A stretch of DNA of 64,000 bases from Lates calcarifer (taxonomy: Eukaryota > Chordata > Actinopteri > Centropomidae): positions 3,713,269-3,777,268 of the forward strand of contig NC_066835.1 of NCBI RefSeq assembly GCF_001640805.2. Reading direction: 5' to 3'. The position numbers and the translations under genes are program-made. Of the stretch, positions 15,236 to 26,330 are shown piece after piece (position 1 is the stretch's first letter; every line of letters begins with the position of its first letter). The notes below the pieces were generated by a model. The model was not told the origin of the DNA and made no database searches. It saw nothing but the letters and a program-made list of their open reading frames with translations.

Positions 15236-16529
15236 TTTATATCTTCAGTAGTGTCACCAACAAGGTAGGGAAGTCAAAAGGTATTGAGAGCTTAATGCAT
15301 CATTGGTTTTGGTCTTTTCATGGGATTTATTAACAAAATGGAAAATATAGAATATCACTAGCCTTATCCTTTAAACAAAACCCCTTCACCTCAAAATACA
15401 ATGGGTTAGGATAATCTGGCCAAACATTTGCATGGTAACACATGTTCTGTCATGTGAATGTTCTTTTCTTGCCTCTCTGAACTTGATTGTAGTAATGTCA
15501 CTTTGTTCCAAGGTCTCAGCAGTTACTTTAGTGAAAACAATATCATCAGAACTGTTAAGACTGATGGCCAAAAGTACAAAAATAAGAAAATAAGAAGTTG
15601 TAATAAACCAGAATTATCCTTTAAACGATTCCAATATGGACAGAGTTGGGTAAATATCTACCTATATTAAGTGTCACTGATGGTGATGAGCCATCCGCCT
15701 TCCATTCATTTCACAGTCAAACTTTACCAAGCAACATTTTGGGGAATGTATTAGCCATAATGGATCTTCTTTTGAAAGGAAGCAGCAAACAAATGAACTC
15801 ATTTGCTCTTCATGAGCTGCAAGTCACATCGTTTTTCATACCCCTCCTACATGTACACATATTACTCAGATTTGTCTGCCATCACGCCACATGTCATACT
15901 GATGGTCCTCGACTGAATGTTACTCTATAACACAGATGGTGTGGAGAAACAGCCACACACACCATCACTCTCAACAGTGCGACATTTTTGTTTTCTCCCA
16001 TGTTTCCCTGCCACATGGCATCAAACAACACAAAGGTGAGCTGAATTCTGATGATATGGTTATTGGCTGTTTGTTGGCGTTTTGTACTCACAGTAGCCGT
16101 GCTTGGCTTCCAGGCGTCATTTACTGCATGTGGCAGTATGTGCAGGCCATTTCTCTGTCAACAGTGCCATGTTTTCCTATGACAGGGACAAAGAGACACA
16201 AATTGCACTACTATCTGTGTAATACAATATAACAGAAAGGCTGTGTTCCATAACTTTGTGAAATATCCTTTTGCAATAGGTTCTTCTGTAGGTCTGATGA
16301 ACAAATAATACCATGTACCATGTTCCTTACAGGAGATTATATCCCATCTCGTTGGCATCCATGTGGTTTTGACACTCATGTTGAACCCACTGACGTCTTT
16401 TGTCACAATTTTGAAACTGATGTCTGTACAGTACACTCCGGTATGGGTCCCCTCTCTTTTCAACACACAGAGAAGAGATTGTTGAGATTTGTTCAGAGTG
16501 AAATGAACATTTTACGTTTGTAGGTTTTA

Positions 16530-16571
16530 TTTTTTCTTTCCTTTTTCTTTTCTTTCTTTTTTTTTTTTTTC
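16530..16571. repeat. Pyrimidine-rich tract (CTTT/T)n
   Basis: Mixed T and CTTT run with no associated gene signal. Confidence 0.9.
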
Positions 16572-17244
16572 TGGTGCGTGTGTGTGCATGATTTGGTGTG
16601 GATGACTCACTGGGTTACATGGCCTGGCTGAAGCCATAACACACTTGAATAAAAATGATGAGCCTCCTTCTGAAACCCTCTGTCCTCTTGTAACTTTCTA
16701 ACAACATCTCTAGCTGCTCCTGCTGAGAATTATTTTCATTCAAAAAATTTGCAAATAAGATTTTCATTGTGAGAAAAGCTGTAAAATTCAAGCCTGGAGT
16801 TATATTATTACACATTCATTAAGACAACAGTTTCAATGATTTCAATTGTGCCGTAGGCCAAATTCTCAAACTGACCTGATTCAAGACCAGCTGTGAACTC
16901 ACTCATACTGTGATAATTAATGAAAAGTACCTCTTAGTAATATTTCAAAAGCCAAATCTAATATTTTTTCTTAAGATTCTCAAGGTTTAGAGAAATGTGG
17001 TTTTCGAACATGTCAGGCCAGAGGAGCCTGACCTCCCAGAGTACTTGCTGATATATACAAAGAGACACTGTGAGCTAAACTTAATAGTTTCAGTGTTAAA
17101 TATTCAGACTTTCAGGCAAGGATCAGATCAGAGTAGAAAAATCGTAGCTGCAAGAAATAAAAGAGATAAACTTATGCAAACTCAACCACTATGCCTCTGT
17201 TTTGCTTACTTAACTTTTACTCTATTTTAATAAGTCTCAGTGTT

Positions 17245-17677
17245 AAAGGAATATTATTTTGGAAATGTGCTTATTGGCTTTCTTGCAGAGAGTAAGATGA
17301 GAAGATTGATTCTACTCTTCCACTCTAATTATTGATTAGCTTAGCATATAGATAGGAAACAAGAGGGAAAATATCCTGCCTCAAACAAAATCTGCTTACC
17401 AAATGTTTAAAGCCAAATAACACATTACATCTCATTTGTTTAATTTTACCAAAGTGATAGTGATAATGAGATTTAGCTGGACTTTATATCTCATTATTTT
17501 ACGATGTTAGTGAGCTGTGGAGCTGACTAGCTGTTACCCTGTTTCCAGTTTTTGTAGTAAGCTGGGCAAACCGGCTGCTGGCAACAGACATGTATGAGCA
17601 GTGGTATGAATCTTCTCATCTAGCGCTTGGCAAGAAATCTATTGAGTGTATCTCCCAAGATGTCAAACTATTCCTTT
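17245..17677. mobile_element. MITE-like element with long terminal inverted repeats
   Basis: The left end begins AAAGGAATA and contains 'ggctttcttgc..gagagtaagatgagaagatt'. The right end, read on the minus strand, begins AAAGGAATAGTTTGACATCTT and contains 'gatttcttgccaagcgctagatgagaagatt'. These form imperfect inverted repeats of about 65-70 bases around an interior with 'ttagcttagcat'. Diverged relatives lie at 31066-31997, 38424-38806 and 46120-46240. No transposase is present, so it is non-autonomous. A precise target-site duplication is not clear. Confidence 0.7.
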
Positions 17678-18799
17678 CAGGACCATTTCACCATGCTTAC
17701 ATCCATCAGTGAGTAAAAGAGTTTAAAAAAGATCAATAAGTAAAAGCTGTGGAAAACTGCTTGAATCCTTGTAATTCTAAGTTTTGGCATGAAAATGTAC
17801 CCCAGTGTCTAAGACATTTCTGAATATGGATACAACATAAAAGTATTAAATTAGTCTTCAAAGACCTCTGGCTTTAAGGCCACATATCAGGAATTCTGGC
17901 GGAACTTGACTGATGAAAGATTTGCTGTCCAGTCGCCTTCTTCTTCTCTTTGAGTGGCCCAGTGCAGTGCAGCTGGATGTTCAGTAGGTGGGAGAATGAG
18001 CAGGCAACATCCCTTTTTATCCCTTCCCACACCGCAGTAATTATACTGTCAGCCACGAACGTCAGGCAACGCAGAGGACGACACAATAAGAACAGTGGCA
18101 GAGGGGCGTTCAGGCCTTCTCTTGGCGTTAAGCCTGTAATTTTGCATCTTAAATGATCATGTAAGCAGAGCCAAGTTGTTCTGCAGTGGGACCATCTCCA
18201 CCGTACCAATGATATGATGAAGCATCGCAATAAGCAGGTGCTGACATGCTGCTTTTTTGGAGGCCCAAGGCGAGAGAACAGTAGATTCTCAACAATGATT
18301 GAGTCTGTCTGGCAGATGAGAAATGGATCTACTGCAGGAGGAGCAACTACACACTAACACAAGTCTCATCCATCGCAAGAAAACTCTGCGACAGCCTGCC
18401 TCTAAATACAATAAATGAGGCTGACGTGGGAGCGATGGAGCCAAAATTTAAAACAAGCTGCTGTCAGAAAGTGATTAAGATCTGCAGATATTCCTGCAGG
18501 CAATGCACACCACATCATTGTCTTATCTAGCCTGTCTGAAGATATTTATACTGAAGAACTATTACCAGCACCAGTGCTTGGAAGAGAATTTGATAAAAGT
18601 TTAACTTCAGTGGATGTAGACAATATTAAGGACATCTCAGCATTATAAAATGTAATAGTTACCCCGCCTTTCTTAAATTAGTTATCTCTACTTGGTTATT
18701 AACAATATCATCTGCTTACTGGCTTTTATGAAGTAACAGTTAAGTGCGCTGTGAAGAACACAACTTAGTGTTTGTGAGAAAAGTTAACTTAAAATCATC

Positions 18800-18979
18800 G
18801 CGTAAAGGGAGCAATGACGTGACTACATCAGTAGGGGGCAGCAATGCACCAATCTGCTCAATATACCGGAAAGAAGAAGCATACTGGCGCCAACTCGCAA
18901 GAGATGTTGTCTGTTGTATTTTGACATTTCAACGTTTGTGGGCTTTCTATTTGTAATATTCCATTGGAATAACCTTCAG
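18800..18979 (+). promoter_or_regulatory. Promoter-like segment and possible first non-coding exon
   Basis: A CpG-containing stretch in AT-rich surroundings, with a CRE-like TGACGTGA (18812-18819), the phrase 'gggggcagcaatgcaccaa' and 'ccggaaagaagaag'. Very similar phrasing occurs upstream of multicopy fish genes as far as I recall. It is followed at 18977-18985 by a good 5' splice site, CAG|GTAGGT. I infer transcription to the right into 19120-19249. There is no TATA box, and the start site is not determinable. Confidence 0.4.
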
Positions 18980-19119
18980 GTAGGTTATTAAGCAAACAAT
19001 ATGATTTTTTGTGTTAGTATTCTACATACAAAAGTTGTTTAAGCATATCGTAGGAGGTAAAGCGTGGCGTTGAATTCCCACCACCCAAATAACCTGAAAA
19101 ACTCTTTTAATTTTTCCAG

Positions 19120-19249
19120 AACGAAGGTGGAAAGTCCCGCATTGGAAATATTGAAGTTCGAGTTTTTTCCCAGAGCTCCGTCGAACACACCTTGACCGCA
19201 TGTTAGTAGTTAACAGCCCGGGACTTCCAAGTTACAGTGAAGACAGCAG
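19120..19249 (+). other. Candidate non-coding (5' UTR) exon
   Basis: Bounded by a pyrimidine tract plus CCAG (AG at 19118-19119) and by CAG|GTACGT at 19249/19250. An ATG at 19200 opens a 16-codon frame, but joining it directly to 19651 or to 23800 soon hits a stop, so it is best read as an untranslated exon. It could serve the 19651 exon, the 23800 gene, or both. RNA evidence would decide. Confidence 0.4.
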
Positions 19250-19316
19250 GTACGTTGTTAACAACAGAAAGTCAATGCTAAACGAAAGTTGTTGCAGTCA
19301 CGTTGACTGAACAAGT

Positions 19317-19360
19317 ACAACAACAGCAACAACAACAGTAACACAACAGTACAACAGTAA
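19317..19360. repeat. (CAA/CAG)n-like microsatellite
   Basis: Imperfect ACAACAACAGCAAC-type repeat just inside the presumed intron after the 19249 splice site. Confidence 0.85.
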
Positions 19361-19650
19361 GTTAGCTGACATGCTGCTAGCACTAGCGGTGAAATGACAT
19401 TGTTAATAGTTACACGAGTGATAGCAAACGCTACCACTCGTATTAGGTCGTGCCCTGGTACTCCTCTGTAGGCTGTGTATGTATGTGTATGGTGCCACAG
19501 TAACCCAACAGGCCATTGTTGAGGTTAATTTTACATTGACTCGAGGAACATCATGAAAACATACTAGGCAAGTATGGGTAGGCGGGACAGATGACATTTG
19601 ATCTTGCCAATCAACATTATCCTGTTGTAATGTTGTTTGATTTCGTACAG

Positions 19651-19959
19651 GCTTCTGACAGTGATGAGACCTGGACACCTATGCCTGTTGGAGTGCTTGC
19701 TGTCATCAGTGAAGATATGCCTCTCTCTCCAAATCATCTCCACCTTGACACGGTATCTATTGCCATCATTATCAAGGGAAGTATTGTAATGGACAATCTC
19801 CCAAACCTACCTCAAGCAGTTTGCCTCGATTGGTCTGTCATATGCTTTACACTTGGAGTGTCTATAGCCATGAAAAACACTTTAGAGTTGATTCAAAGAG
19901 TGATCCTTGGCTTGGGACAGAATAACCTGCAAAAACTTAAAATTCTCCTGTTGAGTTAG
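19651..19959 (+). CDS. Terminal exon of a fish multicopy gene family (possibly decayed)
   Basis: An open frame follows a 3' splice site (TTTCGTACAG, AG at 19649-19650) and ends in TAG. It encodes about 102 residues. The order is: short acidic lead (SDSDETW), strand-like VGVLAVISED, acidic linker, VSIAIIIKGSIVMDNLPNLP, a hydrophobic helix (AVCLDWSVICFTLGVSIA) and a closing amphipathic helix (NTLELIQRVILGLG, then KLKILLL). I recognise this layout ('...I.IEG..V...L.N...A..LL.GLIYALNL....K.T.E..QK.....') as the C-terminal domain of an uncharacterised protein family with many copies in teleosts. Function unknown. The usual 'LGLIYALNLSYPK' core is much altered here, which suggests divergence or decay. 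Without an upstream coding exon, the first in-frame ATG is 19681. It may be a pseudogene fragment. Confidence 0.4.
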   Translation, partial: ASDSDETWTPMPVGVLAVISEDMPLSPNHLHLDTVSIAIIIKGSIVMDNLPNLPQAVCLDWSVICFTLGVSIAMKNTLELIQRVILGLGQNNLQKLKILLLS

Positions 19960-21184
19960 ACTGTGAGTAAGCATATAAGAGTGGTGACATTTAGCATCAG
20001 ATCTCATTTATAACAATAGTTTCAGTTTCTTTTCATTGTTGGTGGTTGTTCTTAATAGGTTAAAGTAACTGTTTCACTGTAACATGAAGCATCCGTTACA
20101 TGTCTATTTGATTACCAAATTGGAAGTTTACATGTTGGTTAGAACATGAAATTTTTTGTATTGGTTGGTTATTTTTTATACTGTTTTTTAAATGTACAGA
20201 AGCCAATATATGCCACATGATGATAGTTGCACGCCATCTCTTTTTAAAGTGGCAAAATATAATTTTAAACTGGCACTGAATTTAAAGTGTGCTTTGACTT
20301 TTTGAGATGAAACCAACGGAATCTTGTTTGGGCCAACCTGGTTTAGGCCTCTTGTGACCAAAAACATTACCACACTTAGGCTTATCCTTCTGATACAAGC
20401 TCCTCAGGAATCAAAGAGGAACTCATTTTTGCTTTATTCTGATTTGGTTCTGATACATAGTCTGATATAGAAAGTTGTTATGGAAGAAAAATTTATAAAT
20501 TGAACCTTGAACTTGCTTGATGTTTATGTAATTTCAATTTTTATTTATCTGCTTTATGAATCTTTTTATGTTAGTTTATTTGTCTAGTGTTATGATTATA
20601 TAAAGACAGTGGAACCTTTTTCATTAGTGTATGGTGGATATATTTGAATCACTCAAGTTCAATGATGAACATTTACTTAGTCTATTTAAGGCAATCAGTT
20701 TGCATGGTTTTTAACAAGTACATTGTGCAATTGTTCCAATGCAACTGCGAAATTTTAAGTCACAGGAAATGTCGCAATAGTCAGCCCAACTGAAACAAAT
20801 TAGTTATTTGGAGTACATACAGTTCATCTTAAGTAAATTATCAAGTACTGTCTGCAGTCTTTTTTTAAGTTACTTAAACTCAGGTGCAAGTAAACTACAC
20901 TAAATCGACATAGCACAGCATATAATTTCTATTCCACTTTACACAGCATCCACAGCAATATTGTGCACTTCCATTATATAATGTGTAAATAATAATGATA
21001 ATGAAATTTTTTGCATTTAAAACAGGGACTTTGCTGCTTCACAAAATTAATAGTAGTCCTTTTCATTGTTATTGAACATTAAGAAGCAATGCAATACTCA
21101 GTTACATAGGAAGAAAAACTGTTGCTGCCGACCTTTTTAGCTTGCTGCCTTAAAATAAAGTTAATGTAACCCTGTGACTCCTTA

Positions 21185-21465
21185 TCATAGTTTGTTATGC
21201 CTCCACACGAGTGACAGTCATGACCATCCCATTCTCGTGAAAGCATTCTCGATATCTCATGAACACCTCGAGGGAATTTCTTCAAATTTGGTACAGTCAT
21301 CCACTTGAACTCAAGGATAACCTGATTAGAATTTGGTGGTCAAAGGTTAAGGTCACTGTGATCTAATAATTCACCTTTAACTCAGAAATAGAAGGGGAGA
21401 TTGTGACCATATTTCTTGCAGCTTGACTGGTTGGTGGAGGCATTCAACTGGAAGGCAGTAATTCT
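21185..21465 (+). repeat. Dispersed fish repeat (internally deleted)
   Basis: Phrases such as 'ggaatttcttcaaatttgg', 'aggataacctgattagaatt', 'tggtggtcaaaggttaaggt', 'cactgtga' and 'cagcttgactggttggtgga' are those of a frequent teleost interspersed repeat; the middle seems deleted. No ORF. Class unknown. Confidence 0.5.
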
Positions 21466-22734
21466 GGTTTACTAAAAACTGAATTTATGAAGGATCACAG
21501 GCTGAAAGGGAAAAAAATCAAAGATATAATCTTAATTTTTTTATGTATATATAATTTTGAAATATCTGATGACTCCTCAAAGTGTTCTTGGGTCACCATC
21601 GGAGAGCTTGAGAACCACATAAATTAAATATTTCCTCTAAAATATTGTGTTCAGTGAAAATGGGATGAGAAATAACAATATTTGACAACATTTTATGACA
21701 TGTTTGTAATGTGTCAAAATGCAAATGGAAACTACATGGAAAGACTGAAATAGATTCACAAACAGTAATATACACATTATATAAAAATGTGAGGACAATT
21801 CAAACAGACTGGGCTCAGAAAACATAAAATTTCAGATTCAAGATGAGGCTCTGTTGTGCTGCTGTCCACCAGCTTGACAGCTGGCTGTGTTCTACAGATG
21901 ATGACGATGATGATGATGAAGCCACAAAACTCCAGGTTAATGTTGTTATGCAAAGGAGGTCTCTGGTGCCATCTAGTGGTTAGTGAAATACAGAAATTCA
22001 TGCTGCTCCGACTTCCTCATTATCATTTAAGCAGCATCTTGCTACTCATTTTATATTAATATATAATCCCACTAAGGATAATGAAAACAAACTCTTGTCA
22101 ACAAGGTCTGGCCATGAGTGCGCATATTGGTTGCCACTAAGCTGGAGATCATTAGAGATCACCGTGCTGCACTGTGACCCTAATCTGCTTAATTACATTA
22201 AGGCTGCTAAGACCTATTCCAACTACAGTGTCATTGCCTGCGGTCAGGTGGCACGCACCAAACAAACACAGGGACAATAACAAGACTGTTCCTCTGCACT
22301 GCAAGAAATTATTCAGCAAAAAAATCAAGCAGGAGATGTTGCAAACCTGTGAGTATACTGTGGTGTCTCATCAACAACCTGTTATCTATTGTTGGACAGT
22401 TTATCACTGGTAATTGACAAGACTGATGTTAGCTGGAGTGACATGCAATGAAAGTGAGGGAACATGCTTTTAATACATTGGGTGCAACCACCTTCTCAAA
22501 TGCTTCAGATTGATATGAGAGATTACATGCAAGTATGCACTTATTTTTAAAGAGGAAATTGTGTTGTTTGTAGATGTGGATGTGTTATTCCATCTGATGG
22601 CTTTACTAATAGTTAATAAAATATTTGTTAATGCTTTTTAGATCAGGTCAATTCTAAGGACAGCTGGTTGGTCTACCAGGTAGTGAAAAATCCCTTTGGT
22701 TCATGTTCAGCATAACTTGTTTTGTCTCATTAAT

Positions 22735-22960
22735 TCATCATTAACGCTGCTCCAATATCCTTCAACAACTTATTTACCCTCAACTATTGATATTTAGTTA
22801 ATTGTTCCAGTAAAGTTACAGCTACAAAGCTTAAAGTCTTTTCTGGTTTCAGTTTCTCATATGTAACAATTTGCAGTTTTTCCTTGTCATATGTGAGCAT
22901 TAACTGAATATCTGAAAGCTTTGGACAAAACAAGTAAACGGATGACATCATTGTGTTCTC
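22735..22960 (+). repeat. Dispersed repeat, relative of 53795-54050
   Basis: Shares with 53795-54050 the order 'caactattgatatttagttaattg', a pyrimidine-rich 'ctggtttcag..ctcatatgtaac' block, 'ccttgtcatatgtgag', an 'aactgaa' phrase and 'ttggacaaaacaagta'. Same orientation, strongly diverged. Confidence 0.45.
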
Positions 22961-23799
22961 TGAGAAATGGAGAATGGCTCTGTCTCTCTGTCTGAGGTCA
23001 TTTTAGAGGAATACAAAGTTTGAACCTACAGTATTTCAGAAGAAAAAGCAAAAACTAGAGAAAAGTCTGAATGTACTAGACTTTTTTTGAATTTTATAAT
23101 TTCATAAAATGACCATGAACTGGTTGATCCATTAGATTGACTTCATGGGCCTTTATAGGGAGTGTGACTCCCAGGTTGGGAACCACGGCTCTGGGAAAGA
23201 GCTGTGAAGCATTTGGTCCAAAATAAACTCAGTGATTGTGGTGGAAGAATCATTTAGCAATGACTTAATATATATTGACTACTGTCAATGTATTACCCAT
23301 AGTAAGAAAACCTATAATAATCCGTTATTGATGATTTGCTTACCTTTACTAAGCCATAATTTTCTAATCAGCTCCACAGATGGAAATGTTAAGATGTTAA
23401 TGCATGGATTTTAGTTTGGATACTTTTTAACAGAGGATAAATGATGGATATAAAAAACACAAAGTGACCAAAGGCATTTTCCTTTACCTGGCAACCCTGC
23501 AGTTGTCTTTATTAATGGCTCATTGCCAGGCTCATGAGCCTTAATAAATAAATGATTAACACCATTACAGCCATTAGTTAGAAACAGTGTTAGGGTTAGA
23601 GGCTACAGTTAACTCCAACCCTAGATTCTTTATAGTGTGTGCCTTGTTATAAAGTGGTACAGAAATGATTAATGAAGGGTATTGCACTTGTCAGTAATCA
23701 GATAAGTGCCATTATGTTTTATAGTCAGGTAGTAGATGGGGGAATATTATCATTTCAGTAATAAGACTGAAATGAGTCACTGATGTCTCTTTTGTTCAG

Positions 23800-24867
23800 G
23801 GGGCTCCCCAGCAAGAAGAAATGTTGACCATCCAAGTTAAAAATACCATGTTGCATCTGAATGGTCAAAACCTCAGACTGGCAGCTAAAAATGGCCGCAT
23901 TTCAAAAACACCTGGCCTCCATCTGTCAGCGACACATGGAAAGGAGGCAGCGGGTCGGCTTACGGCCTCCCTGCCGACCCAGGAGGACATGGCACAGTTG
24001 GACTTGTTGCCACTCAAGTCGCCTGGGCTTGACTTAGAGAGGGAGGCCGAAAGTCAACCTGTGAGACGCCCTCTCAAGCTTGCCCCTCTGGATCTGACAG
24101 AGGAGGTGAGGGAGGCTCAGAGGCAAAAACTTAAGTTTGTCCAGCAAGAAGCCAGACCAGCTCCCTGTAAGCTTGATGTGACACTGAATGAGTCCCAAAC
24201 AAGGAAGGTCAAGTCCTGTTTGAGACAGAGGCCGCTAAAAGCTGCTGTGTGCCCCCCTGCTTCCCCTCAGCCACTCAAGGCCCAACAGCAAAACAGATCC
24301 TCAAGGCCCCAGCTGATGCGTTCTAGCCCCATAGAGCAGACTGGAGACAAGCATCTGGCGGATGTGGTATGTCGAGGTACCCCAGCTCCTCTGCGCAGCA
24401 AACCTACCCCTCCTCTACTTTCTCCCCAAGTTAGAGTTCACATGGCACGTGGTGGAGACACGATGCGCCAGAACCCCAGCACTCTCCAGCAGGAGACTGG
24501 TGGGAGGCGACTGAGGCTGAGAAGAGCACAACGCTTAGAGGAGGATCAGTGCAACTCAAACCTGTCAACAGGGGGATTAGCTGCAGATGAAGGCAAACTG
24601 GCCCAAGGTGTCCAAGGCAAAGGGCAGCGGGCAGAGAGGTCTCTGAGAGGGCAGCCGCATGCTGGAAAAGGCATCAAGGAGTCTCCTGCGGCATCCTGGG
24701 AGTACGGAAGCATCAGGAAGAGCCATCAGGAGGTTTGCAGTCAGCAATCTCATAGATGCACTCCGAACCGGCAGTCGGCTGACAGTGGAAGCAGCGAACA
24801 CGTACTTGACAGTGTTAAACCAAGTGCTTCTAACTTGAGATTAAAGAGGAAAAATCTCAAAGCATAA
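23800..24867 (+). CDS. Unrecognised basic protein, last coding exon (348 codons from 23821)
   Basis: A 3' splice site (TTTTGTTCAG, AG at 23798-23799) is followed by a frame open from 23800. The first ATG is 23821, with a purine at -3, and the stop is TAA at 24865. The seven codons before the ATG are open too, so the protein may start in an upstream exon. From 23821 the product is 348 residues, rich in Arg, Lys, Gln, Ser and Pro, with no signal peptide, membrane segment or known domain that I can see. The most structured part is a charged amphipathic stretch at residues 92-111 (LTEEVREAQRQKLKFVQQEA). Basic patches RRLRLRRAQR (229-238) and RLKRKNLK (340-347) could be nuclear localisation signals. 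The length in AT-rich DNA, the acceptor and the downstream poly(A) signals support a real gene. I do not recognise the family and assign no function. Confidence 0.7.
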   Translation, partial: GAPQQEEMLTIQVKNTMLHLNGQNLRLAAKNGRISKTPGLHLSATHGKEAAGRLTASLPTQEDMAQLDLLPLKSPGLDLEREAESQPVRRPLKLAPLDLTEEVREAQRQKLKFVQQEARPAPCKLDVTLNESQTRKVKSCLRQRPLKAAVCPPASPQPLKAQQQNRSSRPQLMRSSPIEQTGDKHLADVVCRGTPAPLRSKPTPPLLSPQVRVHMARGGDTMRQNPSTLQQETGGRRLRLRRAQRLEEDQCNSNLSTGGLAADEGKLAQGVQGKGQRAERSLRGQPHAGKGIKESPAASWEYGSIRKSHQEVCSQQSHRCTPNRQSADSGSSEHVLDSVKPSASNLRLKRKNLKA

Positions 24868-25000
24868 CAACGCAGTCCCTCTGGTACCTCTCCAACTGTG
24901 ATTAAACCAGATCTCTCTTCTGTTGGGACAAAATGTTGTCGTGCTGATAGATGCAGTAGTATCATGAGGAGGCCCGGCAGACAAAGCTCATCCATAGTCT

Positions 25001-25006
25001 AATAAA
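25001..25006 (+). promoter_or_regulatory. Poly(A) signal AATAAA for the 23800-24867 gene
   Basis: Canonical hexamer 133 bases after the stop codon. A second AATAAA at 25176-25181 is followed within about 30 bases by a T/GT-rich stretch and is an equally good candidate for the 3' end. Confidence 0.5.
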
Positions 25007-26104
25007 CAGTGATATGAAGGATACATGAACCACATAATGTAAACTGAGCATCAGATGCTTTCTAAAGCTGTGTTCTCACACACCACTTTACAGCAGTAGT
25101 CCTGTTTATGAGCCCAAATATCTCAAATCTACAAAACAGGTTTTGTTCTATCTAATTATACATGACAACACAGCAAATAAAGCTAATTTTAGAAACTCAT
25201 TTGCAGGAGTTTTTTCTTTTTCATCTATTCCTTAGAAAGTTCAGCAAAGCAAACAAACAATAGGTAATTGTTGCTTTACAGTCAGCAAAAATCTACCATA
25301 TCTGCTCTAAACAGACGGACAATAAGTAAAACCTGCAAAACACTTAGATATTAAAACAAAATGACCATTGAAGTCATGACTCAAAGAAGAAAGAGAATAC
25401 AAAACAAACAGCTGTTCCTTACCTAGACCTACCCCAGGCCCAGACTGTTTTGTTTCATTTTTGTTATTCCTGACTAAGACTAATAATGGGTTTAATTATC
25501 AGAATTGCTTCAGTTATCCAGTCTCTCAAGCTGAGGACTCATTCCTCTGTCCAGTATTTTAATATCACATTTACTCATATCTTCGGTCAGCTCTCCTTGT
25601 ATTCGCACTTAAGAACAAAAAGAAATTCTGATATCCAGATTTTTTTTGTACTTTTCAGGAACTTCTAATGCCACTGCGCTTCCACGGCATATGAAGATGC
25701 CTCTTTTTTAGTTTTGGATTTCATGCACTTTTATTTTATTCTCTTTTGTTGAAGTAAAGTCTGTTTAGTTCTTTGTATTGTAACAACTTGGTAATAATCC
25801 TATCTACTTTAGACCTCCTTATTTTTCTTTTTCAGTCGTTCACTGATCCAGTGTTCAACACAGTTTGGTTTGTGCAGCTGAATAAACTGAGGAAGGTTCT
25901 GAGTTCCATGTTACTAATTTTGTGATTTGACAGTTGTTCTATTTGTAGATTTAAATCAAATTGCTTATTAATCAACCGATGATGGTCACTAATTATATCC
26001 TTCAGGCGGTGAATGAATTTTTACTTCCTGCTGGAATGCCTCACTGAATGAGCTGTTTTATTTAAACAGTGCAGTCTATGATATTGTCAGCACTTGCACA
26101 AGAT

Positions 26105-26330
26105 TTTTTGGCAGCACTTTACTTGAAGTCCCCTTATTTAGCATTTAAATGCAGTAAACATGTAATAAATTATAAGTTATACTGTGTTATAAACCACTCA
26201 GTGTAATGTAGTTATGAGCGGATATAAGAGTTTGTTATCTAGAAGTCCTCCTGGACACTAGAGGCTGCAGTATAAACAGACAGTAAAACACAGTTGTATG
26301 TAAGAGTACATTGTTAATACGTTAAACGTA
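26105..26330. repeat. Dispersed fish repeat beginning 'ggcagcactttacttgaag'
   Basis: Starts with 'ggcagcactttacttgaag' and continues 'ccccttatttagcatttaa..gtaataaattataag..ataaaccactcagtgtaatg', a phrase set common in teleost interspersed repeats. Non-coding. The right boundary is approximate. Confidence 0.45.

Larger units (their letters stand above)
10332..18799. other. KCNK9 3' UTR / downstream intergenic region
   Basis: No convincing exon. The KCNK9 3' UTR must begin here but its end is unclear: candidate poly(A) signals are ATTAAA at 11479, AATAAA at 12113 and AATAAA at 13903. The remainder contains repeats (11815-12065, 14510-15235, 17245-17677), long T-runs and pyrimidine tracts (13019-13072, 13348-13375, 16530-16571) and AT-rich unique sequence. 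Open frames of 60-118 codons occur on both strands but have no protein-like character. Confidence 0.6.
19960..23799. other. Intergenic/intronic region with repeats
   Basis: No supported coding exon. Repeats lie at 21185-21465 and 22735-22960. A short acidic stretch at 21898-21935 (Asp-rich if translated) has an acceptor-like ACAG before it and a weak GTTAAT donor after it, and is not convincing. The region may be the last intron of the gene at 23800-24867. Confidence 0.5.

Noticed and set aside
17874..18230. 118-codon minus-strand ORF
   Set aside because: No recognisable motif; an overlapping plus-strand frame of similar quality suggests chance.
21898..21935. Asp-rich mini exon candidate upstream of the 23.8 kb gene
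   Set aside because: Weak GTTAAT donor, and joining from 19249 gives an immediate stop codon; no other support.
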